Below, piece after piece: positions 9,203 through 17,413 of a DNA stretch of 64,000 nt. A program made the position numbers and the translations under genes. The stretch comes from Rhizobium sp. FKY42 (GTDB taxonomy: Bacteria > Pseudomonadota > Alphaproteobacteria > Rhizobiales > Rhizobiaceae), in the NCBI RefSeq assembly GCF_005222835.1, contig NZ_STGA01000073.1:62001-126000 (forward strand), in the 5' to 3' direction. The notes under the pieces were generated by a model. It saw only the letters and a list, made by a program, of their open reading frames with translations, had not been told where the DNA came from and made no database searches. The stretch's first letter is position 1. Every line of letters starts with the position of its first letter.

Positions 9203-9681
9203 CAATCCACCACAAAATCGATACTAAGACCGCCGAACTTATCGATGAGGCGATTGCCGAACTTCCGGTTAAGCTCGGTAACCTCGCAGCAAAACTGGGC
9301 GTGCAGGTCTTCCGAGCCACGCTTCCGGCAGGTATTTCGGGCGAAATAAAGAAGATTGGCGAAGACCAGTATACGATCCGGATAAATCGTCACGAAACGG
9401 TCGAGCGCCAACGATTTACGCTGGCCCATGAACTCGGGCACTTTTTGCTCCATCGTGATTTGATAGGTGACGGGCTTTCAGACGACGCTCTTTACAGATC
9501 AAAGCTTTCTAACTCTGTTGAATATGAGGCAAACAGATTTGCGGCTGATCTTTTGATGCCACGCAAAGAAGTTGAAAGGCTTCTGAAGATGATCTGGAAC
9601 TCAGAAGACGAACTTATCGAGTATGCAAGTAAACATTTTGGCGTCTCCGCTCAGGCTGCGCAGATAAGACTAGGGATATAA
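9199..9681 (+). CDS. ImmA/IrrE family metallo-endopeptidase
   Basis: A 160-residue zinc metalloprotease with the HExxH motif (TLAHELGHFLLH, near residue 77) and the downstream helix with the third ligand (EYEANRFAADLLMPR, near 113), as in ImmA and IrrE. Known members cleave regulators, such as phage repressors (ImmA) or DdrO (IrrE). There is no HTH domain, so it is a stand-alone protease domain. It begins 4 nt inside the membrane-protein gene and ends exactly where the Beta-family gene starts (TAA directly followed by ATG). Its substrate might be a neighbour, but that is inference. Confidence 0.9.
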   Translation: MTIHHKIDTKTAELIDEAIAELPVKLGNLAAKLGVQVFRATLPAGISGEIKKIGEDQYTIRINRHETVERQRFTLAHELGHFLLHRDLIGDGLSDDALYRSKLSNSVEYEANRFAADLLMPRKEVERLLKMIWNSEDELIEYASKHFGVSAQAAQIRLGI

Positions 9682-10761
9682 ATGCTCAAATCTATCTTCG
9701 AATGCACATATATGCCATCTCTCTGCGTTAGGCCGTCGGAGATGCGCGCATTAGAAGAATTACCGGAAAAAGATAAGGACGTAATTTTCCCTTACATTAT
9801 GCTTTCTCCTTGGGTGGGGAGCTCAAACCTATTCGCTAGCATAAAACGAATTGAAAAATCATACGGATCTCGAACCTTTATCCTTGGGATTGATCGTTAC
9901 TACCCGACAGATAAGGCAAAAAGTGATGCTCAGCGTGATTTTGCGCGAATTTCTGGCGGAGAAAACCATTATCGTGATTACTTGGATTTCGCAAAATCAG
10001 TAGAACAAGCCATTCCGTGTGCTTTTCTCGTTGGCGCAAACTATGAAAGCCTTCGTCATCAAATCGATGCCGCATTAAAATTGGGCAAGGGAGTAGTGGT
10101 AAGCGTTGACAGATACCGTTCTTATGTGACGGAAGAATTAGGATTTGCACTAGAGGGATTAGCTGCTGATCAGTTCGGCGTTCACGTTTGCGGAGGATGG
10201 TCTGAAAATCCGCTTTTTGACGAATTATGGTTCACTGACTGTTGCAAGTTTATATTTTCAGCCGTTGAAAAGGCACCGATAGTATTATCGACAACCAGCT
10301 TTCCGAAGCTGTTTGATCATATCAGCGGTGTAGAAGAAGTTCCCATAGGATCGAGAGATCTGTTTAGAGCCGTTTCTCAGCGTTTTAACAATGAGCGGCT
10401 AATCTATGGTGATTGGGGCAGCGCAAAACCGCGAAGCGATGAGACAGCTTCTGCACCTAAGCCGCGAATCGATTATGCACTTGGTGATAAATGGGTGATC
10501 GCGAGACGCTGGAAGAAGAATCAGGAAAATAACTGGGACTATGCAGATGCTGCTGCCAATCTCATGGCCAGCGCCTATTGGCCCCGGGAAATTTCAGTCT
10601 GGGGGGAAATGCGCATACAACAGACAGCGCACGGACTAGCGTTTCCAATTGATAGCGCGCCCTCAAATGTGGCGGCACGTATAAATATTCACTTGCACCA
10701 ACAAGCGAATTTTGGCGTGACAATCAAAGATACAGACGATCCTTGGGATGATGATTTTTGA
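9682..10761 (+). CDS. Beta family protein (phage T4 'beta protein'-like)
   Basis: A 359-residue protein. The N-terminus (YMPSLCVRPSEMRALEEL...VIFPYIML) matches the usual opening of Beta family proteins, in which a Y-P-x-L strand, a basic x-E-x-x-AL helix and a P-containing strand follow one another; several later alternating strand/helix blocks (RTFILGIDRYY, CAFLVGANYE, KGVVVSVDRYR) suggest a barrel-like fold. The C-terminus is acidic (DDPWDDDF). Biochemical function is unknown to me; such genes often occur in accessory regions. It directly abuts the ImmA/IrrE stop with no intergenic base, so it must be co-translated with it. Codon use is AT-rich compared with uvrB and dusA. Confidence 0.75.
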   Translation: MLKSIFECTYMPSLCVRPSEMRALEELPEKDKDVIFPYIMLSPWVGSSNLFASIKRIEKSYGSRTFILGIDRYYPTDKAKSDAQRDFARISGGENHYRDYLDFAKSVEQAIPCAFLVGANYESLRHQIDAALKLGKGVVVSVDRYRSYVTEELGFALEGLAADQFGVHVCGGWSENPLFDELWFTDCCKFIFSAVEKAPIVLSTTSFPKLFDHISGVEEVPIGSRDLFRAVSQRFNNERLIYGDWGSAKPRSDETASAPKPRIDYALGDKWVIARRWKKNQENNWDYADAAANLMASAYWPREISVWGEMRIQQTAHGLAFPIDSAPSNVAARINIHLHQQANFGVTIKDTDDPWDDDF

Positions 10762-10950
10762 CCTCAGCCAATAAGTTACCGCACATTATAAACAGTAAAA
10801 TGCAATGCGTAAAATTCAGACATTGAATTGGAGGCAACGGCAAAATCTCACTCATCAGCAGTTGTACGCATAGAGCAAATAGATCTTTTGAATTAGCTAT
10901 TGCTAACGAATTGGATTGTTTTCGGTTTGACATTACCCCCCTCTCCCCCC

Positions 10951-11241
10951 TCACTCCTCCCGTACCTCCCTCACCGCCAGCGTCACCACGTCCACCCGCT
11001 CGGCTCGAGCGTCCTCGATCACCCCACCTCGTCCCCCGTCAGCGGGCCAGATCCGACTCGTGCCATCGGGGCCGCGTCCGGCCACGCACCAAGGCCTTGT
11101 GCGTCTCTCGCGCCATCGAAGCCCCAGGTGCAGCAGGCCCAGCACGAAGCCGGGCGGCACGAGCAGCCATAGCGCCTTGATGACATCCGGCGAGGCGCGG
11201 AAGGTGGCGAGCAGGTCGGCAGCGAGATTGTAATTGTCCAT
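10951..11241 (-). CDS. Small putative membrane protein
   Basis: A 96-residue frame starting MDNYNLAADLLATFRASPDVIK, with one hydrophobic segment (ALWLLVPPGFVLGLLHLGLRW, residues 24-44) and a charged tail. GGGAGGC precedes the ATG by about 10 nt. The opening reads like small rhizobial one-helix proteins I have seen, but I cannot name a family. GC content is high, unlike the AT-rich cassette to the left. Its 3' end runs into a C-rich tract (10938-10970), so the annotated tail may not be native. Confidence 0.45.
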   Translation of the reverse strand: MDNYNLAADLLATFRASPDVIKALWLLVPPGFVLGLLHLGLRWRERRTRPWCVAGRGPDGTSRIWPADGGRGGVIEDARAERVDVVTLAVREVREE

Positions 11242-11943
11242 GGCTCAGACGCCTCCCGGTCTACGCGTCGCTGATGTGCGGCAACAGATGCGCGAAACAC
11301 GGGCAGCAAGGTGAGCGAACAAAAGCCCGCCCACCCGCACGCCGCATCATGTGACTCGCATCATTTCAAACGGGGGAAGGCGCGCCAAAGACCAGTTTGC
11401 ACAGGAGTGCCTCGCCTTGCCGGATCGCAGATCAGACAGCGCGAAACACCAAACCGGCTGCATCCAACCCTCAATCGTTTCCGATTGGGGGCTGATGGAG
11501 CCGTGGCCTCTGGCGGCCGGGGAGTTAGAAAATCGCACACGTACGACCGCCCTGACCTTTGGGTGCAAGCACCTTGAACATGCGTCAGGGCCTCCCCAGC
11601 CATAGAAGGTGGAGAGCTTTATAGGGCAAGCTCAATCACTCAGCCACCAACCAGTGACTGAGAGGACATCTCGTTTAGCGGATGCCAGCCGAACGTGTGT
11701 GGGGTTTCTACGCCCCGGAACCGGCCCGTTACTTCCGGTTCCGCGGCCAGCCTATGCCCTCAAAGTTGTATCCGCAATTGCAAGATGTGGGGGATTTATT
11801 CCGTGGTTGCGCATGCAATCAAGCGCTTCTCGAGGGCCATTGGCCGGTTCGGGCATCGATCAGGAATTGCTGACCGTTAAACGGGCATCAACCGGTTTTG
11901 CGATACATCTTCCTAAGACAGCAGATACGCAGAAGGACTGAGA
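11242..11943. other. Gene-free stretch with several hairpins
   Basis: No convincing coding frame is present: the short frames are in all phases without good ribosome sites. Inverted repeats lie at 11468-11491 (10 bp with one wobble), 11549-11591 (8 bp outer stem with an inner 4-bp stem), 11614-11633 (6 bp) and 11639-11662 (9 bp with one wobble on the minus strand). On the minus strand two of the loops are GAAA and CUUG, both stable RNA tetraloops. This could be a structured RNA transcribed leftwards; I cannot assign it to a known family. Confidence 0.4.
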
Positions 11944-12147
11944 ATGATCGGCTTCATCAACACGCATAACCAGCCCGTTTTCATCAATCCGGCGCAGGTG
12001 CTCTACGTGACCGTTTATGAAGCCGATGTGTCGATCATCGCTCTTGCCATGGCAGGTCAAAGCGGCAAACCGCTTTCGCTTTACGTTCGCGGCAGCGCCG
12101 ATCATGTTCAGCGCCGCATTGCCGGACAATTTCACGAAGATGTCTGA
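11944..12147 (+). CDS. Small conserved-looking hypothetical protein
   Basis: A 67-residue protein beginning MIGFINTHNQPVFINPAQVLYV, preceded by GAAGGA about 7 nt upstream. It looks like a compact beta-rich domain, with a hydrophobic strand (VLYVTVYEADVSIIALAMAG) and a C-terminal basic helix (DHVQRRIAGQF). No signal peptide or membrane segment is seen. Its stop lies in the left arm of the terminator shared with dusA. The family and function are unknown to me; the good ribosome site and the protein-like composition make it a likely real gene. Confidence 0.7.
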   Translation: MIGFINTHNQPVFINPAQVLYVTVYEADVSIIALAMAGQSGKPLSLYVRGSADHVQRRIAGQFHEDV

Positions 12148-12166
12148 CCGGCTCAAGCGGTCAGAC
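12142..12166. terminator. Bidirectional hairpin between the small ORF and dusA
   Basis: A perfect 9-bp stem GTCTGACCG/CGGTCAGAC with a 7-nt loop lies across both convergent stop codons (the dusA stop is in the loop). There is no U-run, so it is best seen as a barrier shared by the two genes. Confidence 0.5.
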
Positions 12167-13187
12167 GCTCTCCCTCTGCCGTTGACCCTTTCGGTCCAGC
12201 GGAGAGATCGACAGCCGCAAAAGCAGTTGCGAGAAGCTCCGGATCAGCACCCGGCTTCGTCGCCTCCGAGGACAGGATCTGGCGGAAGCGTCGGACTCCT
12301 GCAAAGCCCTGGAATAGGCCCACCATATGCCGCGTGACATGGTGCAGACGCCCACCGGTGGCAATTACCTCGTCCGCATACGCCATCATGGTATCGCGCA
12401 GCGCCAGCCAGTCGAACTCCCGCTCCGGTTCGCCATAGATTGCCGCATCGACACCCGTCAGCAGTCCGGCATTCTGGTAGGCGGCCCGCCCCAGCATCAC
12501 GCCATCCACGTGTTTAAGATGCTCGCCTGCCTGATTCAAATCCTGAATTCCGCCGTTTATGCCAATGAAAACATTCGGGTTTTCACGCATCATGGCATAA
12601 ACGAGATCATAATCCAGCGGCGGGATCTCCCGGTTTTCCTTCGGGCTCAGGCCCTGCAGCCAGGCCTTGCGGGCGTGGATCCAGACGGCATCACTGCCCG
12701 CCGCAATCACCTTGGTGAGAAAATCCGGCAGCACTGCTTCCGGCTCCTGATCGTCAACCCCGATGCGGCATTTCACCGTCACCGGCAGGCTCGTCACCGC
12801 CTTCATCGCCGCCACGCAATCGGCCACGAGGTCCGGCGTCTTCATCAGGCAGGCGCCAAAGGTGCCACTCTGCACCCGGTCGGACGGACAGCCGACATTG
12901 AGATTGATCTCGTCGTAGGCAAAATCCGCCGCAATCTCCACCGCCTTCGCCAGCTTCGCCGGATCCGAACCGCCCAGTTGCAGCGTCACCGGGTGCTCCG
13001 CCACATGGTGCGACAGCAGCCGTTCCCGCGGCCCGTGAATGATCGCATCCGCGACCACCATCTCGGTAAACAACACCGCATGGCTCGACAATTGCCGGTG
13101 CAGATAACGGCAGTGCCGATCCGTCCAGTCGATCATCGGTGCAACGGCGAACAGCCTGTCGCGGTTCAGATACTTGTCTTTCAACAT
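12153..13187 (-). CDS. dusA: tRNA-dihydrouridine(20/20a) synthase DusA
   Basis: A 344-residue flavoenzyme that reduces U20/U20a in the tRNA D-loop. The start MLKDKYLNRDRLFAVAPMIDWTDRHCRYLHRQL is characteristic of DusA, as are the NVGCPSDRVQSGTFGACLM segment with the catalytic Cys (near residue 112), CRIGVDDQEP and HARKAWLQGLSPKENREIPPL. Length is normal. It is convergent with the small ORF downstream and separated from the next gene upstream by a 380-nt gap. No accessory domain is present. Confidence 0.96.
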   Translation of the reverse strand: MLKDKYLNRDRLFAVAPMIDWTDRHCRYLHRQLSSHAVLFTEMVVADAIIHGPRERLLSHHVAEHPVTLQLGGSDPAKLAKAVEIAADFAYDEINLNVGCPSDRVQSGTFGACLMKTPDLVADCVAAMKAVTSLPVTVKCRIGVDDQEPEAVLPDFLTKVIAAGSDAVWIHARKAWLQGLSPKENREIPPLDYDLVYAMMRENPNVFIGINGGIQDLNQAGEHLKHVDGVMLGRAAYQNAGLLTGVDAAIYGEPEREFDWLALRDTMMAYADEVIATGGRLHHVTRHMVGLFQGFAGVRRFRQILSSEATKPGADPELLATAFAAVDLSAGPKGSTAEGERLTA

Positions 13188-13569
13188 GGGAGAATTTTGG
13201 TTCCAGGTCTCTTGGGCGCGCTATCCTCTACCACAGGATGACGAGGGAATGAACCAGCTATTTCCGACACAATGTCACAGCAAAACAGAAGAGAATATTT
13301 GATAAGAATCAGTTTCATTTCGTCGTTACGTTGCATTAAATTCTGATACACTTGTAATAAAGCGGCTTTTCTACGCTCATTCGAAGTAACCGGATCACCC
13401 CATTGGCGTAAAAAAATGAGAGAAGCACGCGGGCCACCCTTATTTCAGCGATAATTCATACATTATTAAAATCTCTATCCGAGAATTGGCTCACTTGAGG
13501 GGGAATTGCTCACGTTTGGTCGGGGGACCGGAGTCACCTTCTTGGGACGAGCGAACACGGAGAAGGGTA
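13188..13569. other. AT-rich intergenic region before the chemoreceptor gene
   Basis: About 380 nt without a convincing gene. The centre (13270-13370) is AT-rich and could hold promoters for dusA and the chemoreceptor, which are divergently arranged. I see no clear operator, repeat or RNA in it. Confidence 0.5.
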
Positions 13570-15354
13570 ATGTTCAATCTATATGGCACGGATGCAAAAT
13601 CCGTCCTTGAAGCAGTTGGCAAATCGCAGGCAATCATCGAGTTCAAACTCGATGGCACAATCCTCACGGCAAACGAGAACTTCCTCAAAACCCTAGGCTA
13701 TAACCTGAGTGAAATTGTTGGCCAGCATCACAGGATGTTTGTTGATCCGGCTGAAGTCAACACGCAAGAATACCGCGACTTCTGGGCGAAACTTGCACGA
13801 GGAGAATATGACCGCAGACAATACAAGCGGATAACCAAAAGCGGGCAGGAGATATGGATCGAAGCCTCCTACAACCCCGTCTTTCGCGGCGGCAAACCCT
13901 ACAAAGTGGTCAAGTTCGCCACGGATATTACCGCTCAGAAGCTCAAGGTTGCCGAAGATTCCGGTAAGCTAGACGCAATTTCTCGCGCGCAGGCGGTTAT
14001 TGAGTTTACTCCGACAGGCGAGATACTGACAGCCAACGAGAATTTCCTGAAGACACTTGGATACCAATCCTCCGAGCTGAACGGTCGCCATCACTCGATG
14101 TTTTGCGATCCCGGCTACACGCAAAGCGCTGAATACCAGCAGTTCTGGAAGAGGCTGGCGGGGGGTGAGTTCATAGCTGACGAATTCATGCGGCTTGGAA
14201 AGGGCGGAAAGAAGGTCTACATCCAAGCCTCCTACAACCCCATCTTCGATATGAATGGCAAGGTCTTCAAGGTGGTGAAGTTTGCCACGGACGTGACCGA
14301 GCGTGTCAATAACGTCGATCAACTGGCTGGCGCACTGCAGTCGCTCTCAGAAGGTGATCTGACGCGCACGATCGACAAACCCTTTCTGCAAGCTTTGGAA
14401 CGTCTGCGGTCTGACTATAACGCGACCGCTTCGAAGCTTCGCCTTACTATGCAAACCATTCTGCAGAACGCAGGAGCCATCGCGGCCGCATCTCAGGAGA
14501 TACAGACTGCTTCCAACGATCTGGCCAAGCGTACCGAACAGCAAGCCGCATCTGTCGAAGAGACCGCCGCGGCGCTGGAAGAGATCACCACAACGGTTGC
14601 GGATTCTAGTCATCGGGCTCAGGACGCCGGTCAACTCGTGCGGCGGACAAAGGAGAATGCAGAGTATTCCGGCAAGGTGGTCGGGCAAGCCGTCGAGGCT
14701 ATGGGCAAAATTGAACAGTCCGCGGGCGAGATAGGCAACATCATCGGCGTGATTGACGAAATTGCCTTCCAGACCAATCTTCTCGCGTTGAACGCTGGCG
14801 TCGAGGCAGCAAGGGCCGGGGAAGCCGGCAAAGGTTTTGCCGTCGTGGCACAGGAAGTGCGCGAACTGGCACAACGCTCCGCAAAGGCTGCCAAGGAAAT
14901 CAAGGCGCTCATCAACACGTCGAACGAACATGTCAAGAGCGGCGTTTCTCTCGTCGGCCATACTGGCAAGGCATTGCAGGAAATCGTCGGCCAGGTCGTC
15001 CAGGTCGATGATAATGTCGGCGCCATTGTCGAGGCCTCGCGCGAGCAGTCGACTGGCCTGAAGGAAATCAACATTGCTGTGAATACGATGGATCAGGGCA
15101 CGCAGCAGAACGCGGCCATGGTGGAACAGACCTCTGCCGCCGCTCACAGCCTTGCACGGGAATCAGAACGCTTGTTTGAGCTGATTGGTCAGTTCAACAT
15201 TGGAACGAGCGTGCCCGGCCAGCGGGCACAGGCACCGTCAAGCGGCTCCGTCGTCCGACCCATTGCTCCGGCGCCCCGGCAGGCCAGCGCAAGACCTAGT
15301 CCTGCGTTCCACGGCAATGCTGCCCTCAAGAACGATAGCTGGGAAGAATTCTGA
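13570..15354 (+). CDS. Soluble methyl-accepting chemotaxis protein with two PAS domains
   Basis: From the preferred ATG at 13570 (GGAG upstream) the protein has 594 residues; a longer frame from 13486 adds an unlikely tail. Two PAS domains stand in tandem (about residues 10-125 and 130-250), each with AIIEF/AVIEF..GxILTANENFLKTLGY and a PAC-like YKVVKFATDIT end. A short linker leads to the signalling domain, with the conserved tip EIAFQTNLLALNAGVEAARA near residue 400. No membrane segment exists, so it is cytoplasmic, as in Aer2/rhizobial PAS receptors. The last residues NDSWEEF fit the xWxxF tether for CheR/CheB. The sensed signal (redox, oxygen or other) is unknown. Confidence 0.93.
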   Translation: MFNLYGTDAKSVLEAVGKSQAIIEFKLDGTILTANENFLKTLGYNLSEIVGQHHRMFVDPAEVNTQEYRDFWAKLARGEYDRRQYKRITKSGQEIWIEASYNPVFRGGKPYKVVKFATDITAQKLKVAEDSGKLDAISRAQAVIEFTPTGEILTANENFLKTLGYQSSELNGRHHSMFCDPGYTQSAEYQQFWKRLAGGEFIADEFMRLGKGGKKVYIQASYNPIFDMNGKVFKVVKFATDVTERVNNVDQLAGALQSLSEGDLTRTIDKPFLQALERLRSDYNATASKLRLTMQTILQNAGAIAAASQEIQTASNDLAKRTEQQAASVEETAAALEEITTTVADSSHRAQDAGQLVRRTKENAEYSGKVVGQAVEAMGKIEQSAGEIGNIIGVIDEIAFQTNLLALNAGVEAARAGEAGKGFAVVAQEVRELAQRSAKAAKEIKALINTSNEHVKSGVSLVGHTGKALQEIVGQVVQVDDNVGAIVEASREQSTGLKEINIAVNTMDQGTQQNAAMVEQTSAAAHSLARESERLFELIGQFNIGTSVPGQRAQAPSSGSVVRPIAPAPRQASARPSPAFHGNAALKNDSWEEF

Positions 15355-15371
15355 GTGTATGAGTAACCTCG

Positions 15372-15405
15372 TTCATGGCGCCTTCATCAAAGTGGGCGCC
15401 ATGAA
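15372..15405 (+). terminator. Terminator of the chemoreceptor gene
   Basis: A perfect 11-bp stem TTCATGGCGCC/GGCGCCATGAA with a 12-nt loop begins 18 nt after the stop and is followed by TTTTCGTTTT, the form of a factor-independent terminator. It may also serve the convergent cupin regulator from the other side. Confidence 0.8.
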
Positions 15406-15483
15406 TTTTCGTTTTGCGGCCTCCCGACCTGAAGCATACAATCAGGCACCAACCACCGGCGCCAATGTTTTAGTCTGCATTGG

Positions 15484-16065
15484 TCATTTATACAGAACGA
15501 CCAGCAGTCCGCGCACTGTTTCCGTACCTGCATTGGCGATGGCGTGCGCAACATCAGCTGGGTAGTGTGCGGTTTCGCCCGCCTTGATGACCACACTGAC
15601 CTCGCCGCTTTGCACCTGGAAATCGCCATCCAGAGACGTGAAGTGCTCAAAGGTGCCAAGCGTATGCGGATCGCTTTCCAGCCTGCCTCCCGGCTGAATT
15701 TCCACTTCATACCATTCGGTCTGGCCCGCAAGTCTCGGTGGACCGAGTATCTTGAGCTGACAAAGCCCGTCAGCGCTTTGTATGCGCGGCGTGAGGGTTC
15801 CGGTGGTAATCTCAATTTGCACGGTTGATCGCTGAGAGGATGTCCCGCCGATCAGTTCGGCGACATCGATCTCCAGCGCCTGCGTGAGGCTCCAGACGAC
15901 GGCGAAGGTGGGATTTGCCTCGCCCCGCTCTATCTGGCTGAGCATGGATTTAGAAACGCCCGAGCGCAGCGCGAGCTGCTCCAGCGTCAGCCCCTTTCGC
16001 TTGCGCTCCTTCTGTACGGCTGGGCCAATCTTGGGCGTTCGTTTCGACAAGGGCAATCCTCGCAT
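15484..16065 (-). CDS. XRE-family regulator with C-terminal cupin domain
   Basis: Taking the Met at 16065 the protein has 193 residues; a longer frame reaches 16200 but would overlap the kbl start. An XRE helix-turn-helix (KRKGLTLEQLALRSGVSKSMLSQIERGEANPT, residues 20-50) precedes a cupin_2 fold (EIQPGGRLESDPH...EHFTSLDGDFQVQSGEVSVVIKAGETAHYPADVAHAI). Such proteins typically sense small metabolites through the cupin. It is divergent from kbl-tdh, and two matching palindromes lie between the genes, so it probably controls kbl-tdh and itself. Ligand unknown; threonine or a product of it is an inference. Confidence 0.88.
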   Translation of the reverse strand: MRGLPLSKRTPKIGPAVQKERKRKGLTLEQLALRSGVSKSMLSQIERGEANPTFAVVWSLTQALEIDVAELIGGTSSQRSTVQIEITTGTLTPRIQSADGLCQLKILGPPRLAGQTEWYEVEIQPGGRLESDPHTLGTFEHFTSLDGDFQVQSGEVSVVIKAGETAHYPADVAHAIANAGTETVRGLLVVLYK

Positions 16066-16076
16066 ATCTTGAACCA

Positions 16077-16098
16077 GAATTCCTTTATAACGGAATTC
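16077..16098. promoter_or_regulatory. Operator-like palindrome 1 (regulator-proximal)
   Basis: The perfect palindrome GAATTCC-N8-GGAATTC lies 12 nt upstream of the cupin regulator start. Its core TTCC-TTTATAAC-GGAA shares the ending ATAACGGAA and the 4-8-4 layout with the second site in front of kbl, which suggests autoregulation. Confidence 0.6.
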
Positions 16099-16163
16099 GT
16101 TCACGATCAAAAGCCTCGATGCACGTGGATAACTCTTGACGAACGATCCAATATAGTGAATTT

Positions 16164-16179
16164 TTCCGACATAACGGAA
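16164..16179. promoter_or_regulatory. Operator-like palindrome 2 (kbl-proximal)
   Basis: TTCC-GACATAAC-GGAA matches site 1 in both half-sites, spacing and the ATAAC spacer end. It sits directly before the kbl Shine-Dalgarno sequence (GGAGG, 16181-16185), so bound regulator would block transcription or its start. Confidence 0.6.
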
Positions 16180-16189
16180 TGGAGGATCC

Positions 16190-17392
16190 ATGTCGCTCAA
16201 ACTGGAAGATCACATCAGTCAGGTTCTCACGCAGATTGAAGCGGACGGCCTCTACAAGCGCGAACGCAACATCACCAGTCCGCAGAGCGGCTCAATCACC
16301 ATTTCGGGCGCTGGTGGCGACCGTCGCGTGGTCAATCTCTGCGCCAACAACTATCTCGGGCTGGCTGACCACCCGGAAATCATTGCTGCGGCAAAGCAGG
16401 GGCTGGATGCATTCGGCTTTGGCATGGCGTCCGTCCGGTTCATCTGCGGCACGCAGACGCTCCACCGTGAGCTTGAGCAAACCATCGCCCGCTATCTGGG
16501 CAAGGACGATGCAATCCTGTTTGCCGCCTGTTTCGATGCCAATGGCGGTGTCTTCGAGCCGCTGCTCGAAGCCGAGGACGCGATCATTTCCGATAGCCTC
16601 AACCACGCCTCGATTATCGATGGCGTGCGTCTGTGCAAGGCCAAGCGCTTTCGCTTTACCAATGGCGACATGAACGAGCTGGAAGATCGCCTGAAAGAGG
16701 CGGATCTGGCAGGTTCACGTTTCAAGCTGATTGTCACCGACGGCGTGTTTTCCATGGATGGCTATATCGCCAACCTGCCCGCCATCTGCGAGCTTGCAGA
16801 ACGCTACAACGCGCTTGTGATGGTGGATGATTGCCATGCCACCGGCCATCTGGGCGAAGCAGGACGTGGAACGCCTACCCTCACCGGCGTTGGTCAGAAA
16901 GTGGATATTCTGACCGGCACACTTGGCAAGAGCCTCGGCGGCGCCATGGGCGGCTATGTTGCCGCATCGCAACCTATCATCGATCTCTTGCGTCAGCGGG
17001 CCCGGCCCTATCTCTTCTCCAACAGCCTTGCGCCTGCCGTTGCCGCAGGTTCCATCAAGGCGATCGAGATTGCAGAGAAGGCCGATGATCGGCGGACAAC
17101 GCTGGCAGCCCACACGAAGCGATTTCGCGAAGGGATGCAGGCCGCGGGCTTCGAGCTATTGCAGGGCGAAACCCCTATCATTCCCGTCATGCTGCATGAG
17201 GCACGACTGGCGCAGGACATGGCAAGGGCACTCGATGAACGGGGCGTCTTCGTGGCTGGCTTCTTCTTTCCCGTGGTGCCGAAAGGCAAGGCACGCATCC
17301 GCACGCAGATGTCTGCCGCTCTGACGACGGAAGACATCGATTTCGCCATCGCGGCCTTTAGCGATGCCGGCAAGACACTCGGCGTGATCTGA
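16190..17392 (+). CDS. kbl: Glycine C-acetyltransferase (2-amino-3-ketobutyrate CoA ligase)
   Basis: This PLP enzyme of the alpha-oxoamine synthase family converts 2-amino-3-oxobutanoate and CoA into glycine and acetyl-CoA. The 400 residues show NLCANNYLGLADHPEII, GFGMASVRFICGTQTLH, the VDDCHATGHLG motif (near residue 210) and the PLP-lysine segment TGTLGKSLGGAMGGY (near 244). Length and motifs are normal. GGAGG precedes the ATG. It is followed after 21 nt by tdh, the enzyme for the preceding step, forming a two-gene threonine-degradation operon under the divergent cupin regulator. Confidence 0.96.
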   Translation: MSLKLEDHISQVLTQIEADGLYKRERNITSPQSGSITISGAGGDRRVVNLCANNYLGLADHPEIIAAAKQGLDAFGFGMASVRFICGTQTLHRELEQTIARYLGKDDAILFAACFDANGGVFEPLLEAEDAIISDSLNHASIIDGVRLCKAKRFRFTNGDMNELEDRLKEADLAGSRFKLIVTDGVFSMDGYIANLPAICELAERYNALVMVDDCHATGHLGEAGRGTPTLTGVGQKVDILTGTLGKSLGGAMGGYVAASQPIIDLLRQRARPYLFSNSLAPAVAAGSIKAIEIAEKADDRRTTLAAHTKRFREGMQAAGFELLQGETPIIPVMLHEARLAQDMARALDERGVFVAGFFFPVVPKGKARIRTQMSAALTTEDIDFAIAAFSDAGKTLGVI

Positions 17393-17413
17393 CATTATCC
17401 GGGGAGATAGAAC

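Noticed and set aside
11019..11309. Second 96-codon frame overlapping the small membrane protein gene
   Set aside because: It overlaps the better supported frame at 10951-11241, which has a clear hydrophobic helix and ribosome site.
11490..11560. Resemblance to group II intron domain V (GAGCCGTG ... GAAAATCGCACACGTACG)
   Set aside because: The match is partial, the two halves do not pair as in domain V, a 22-nt insert separates them, and no reverse transcriptase gene or other intron domain is near.
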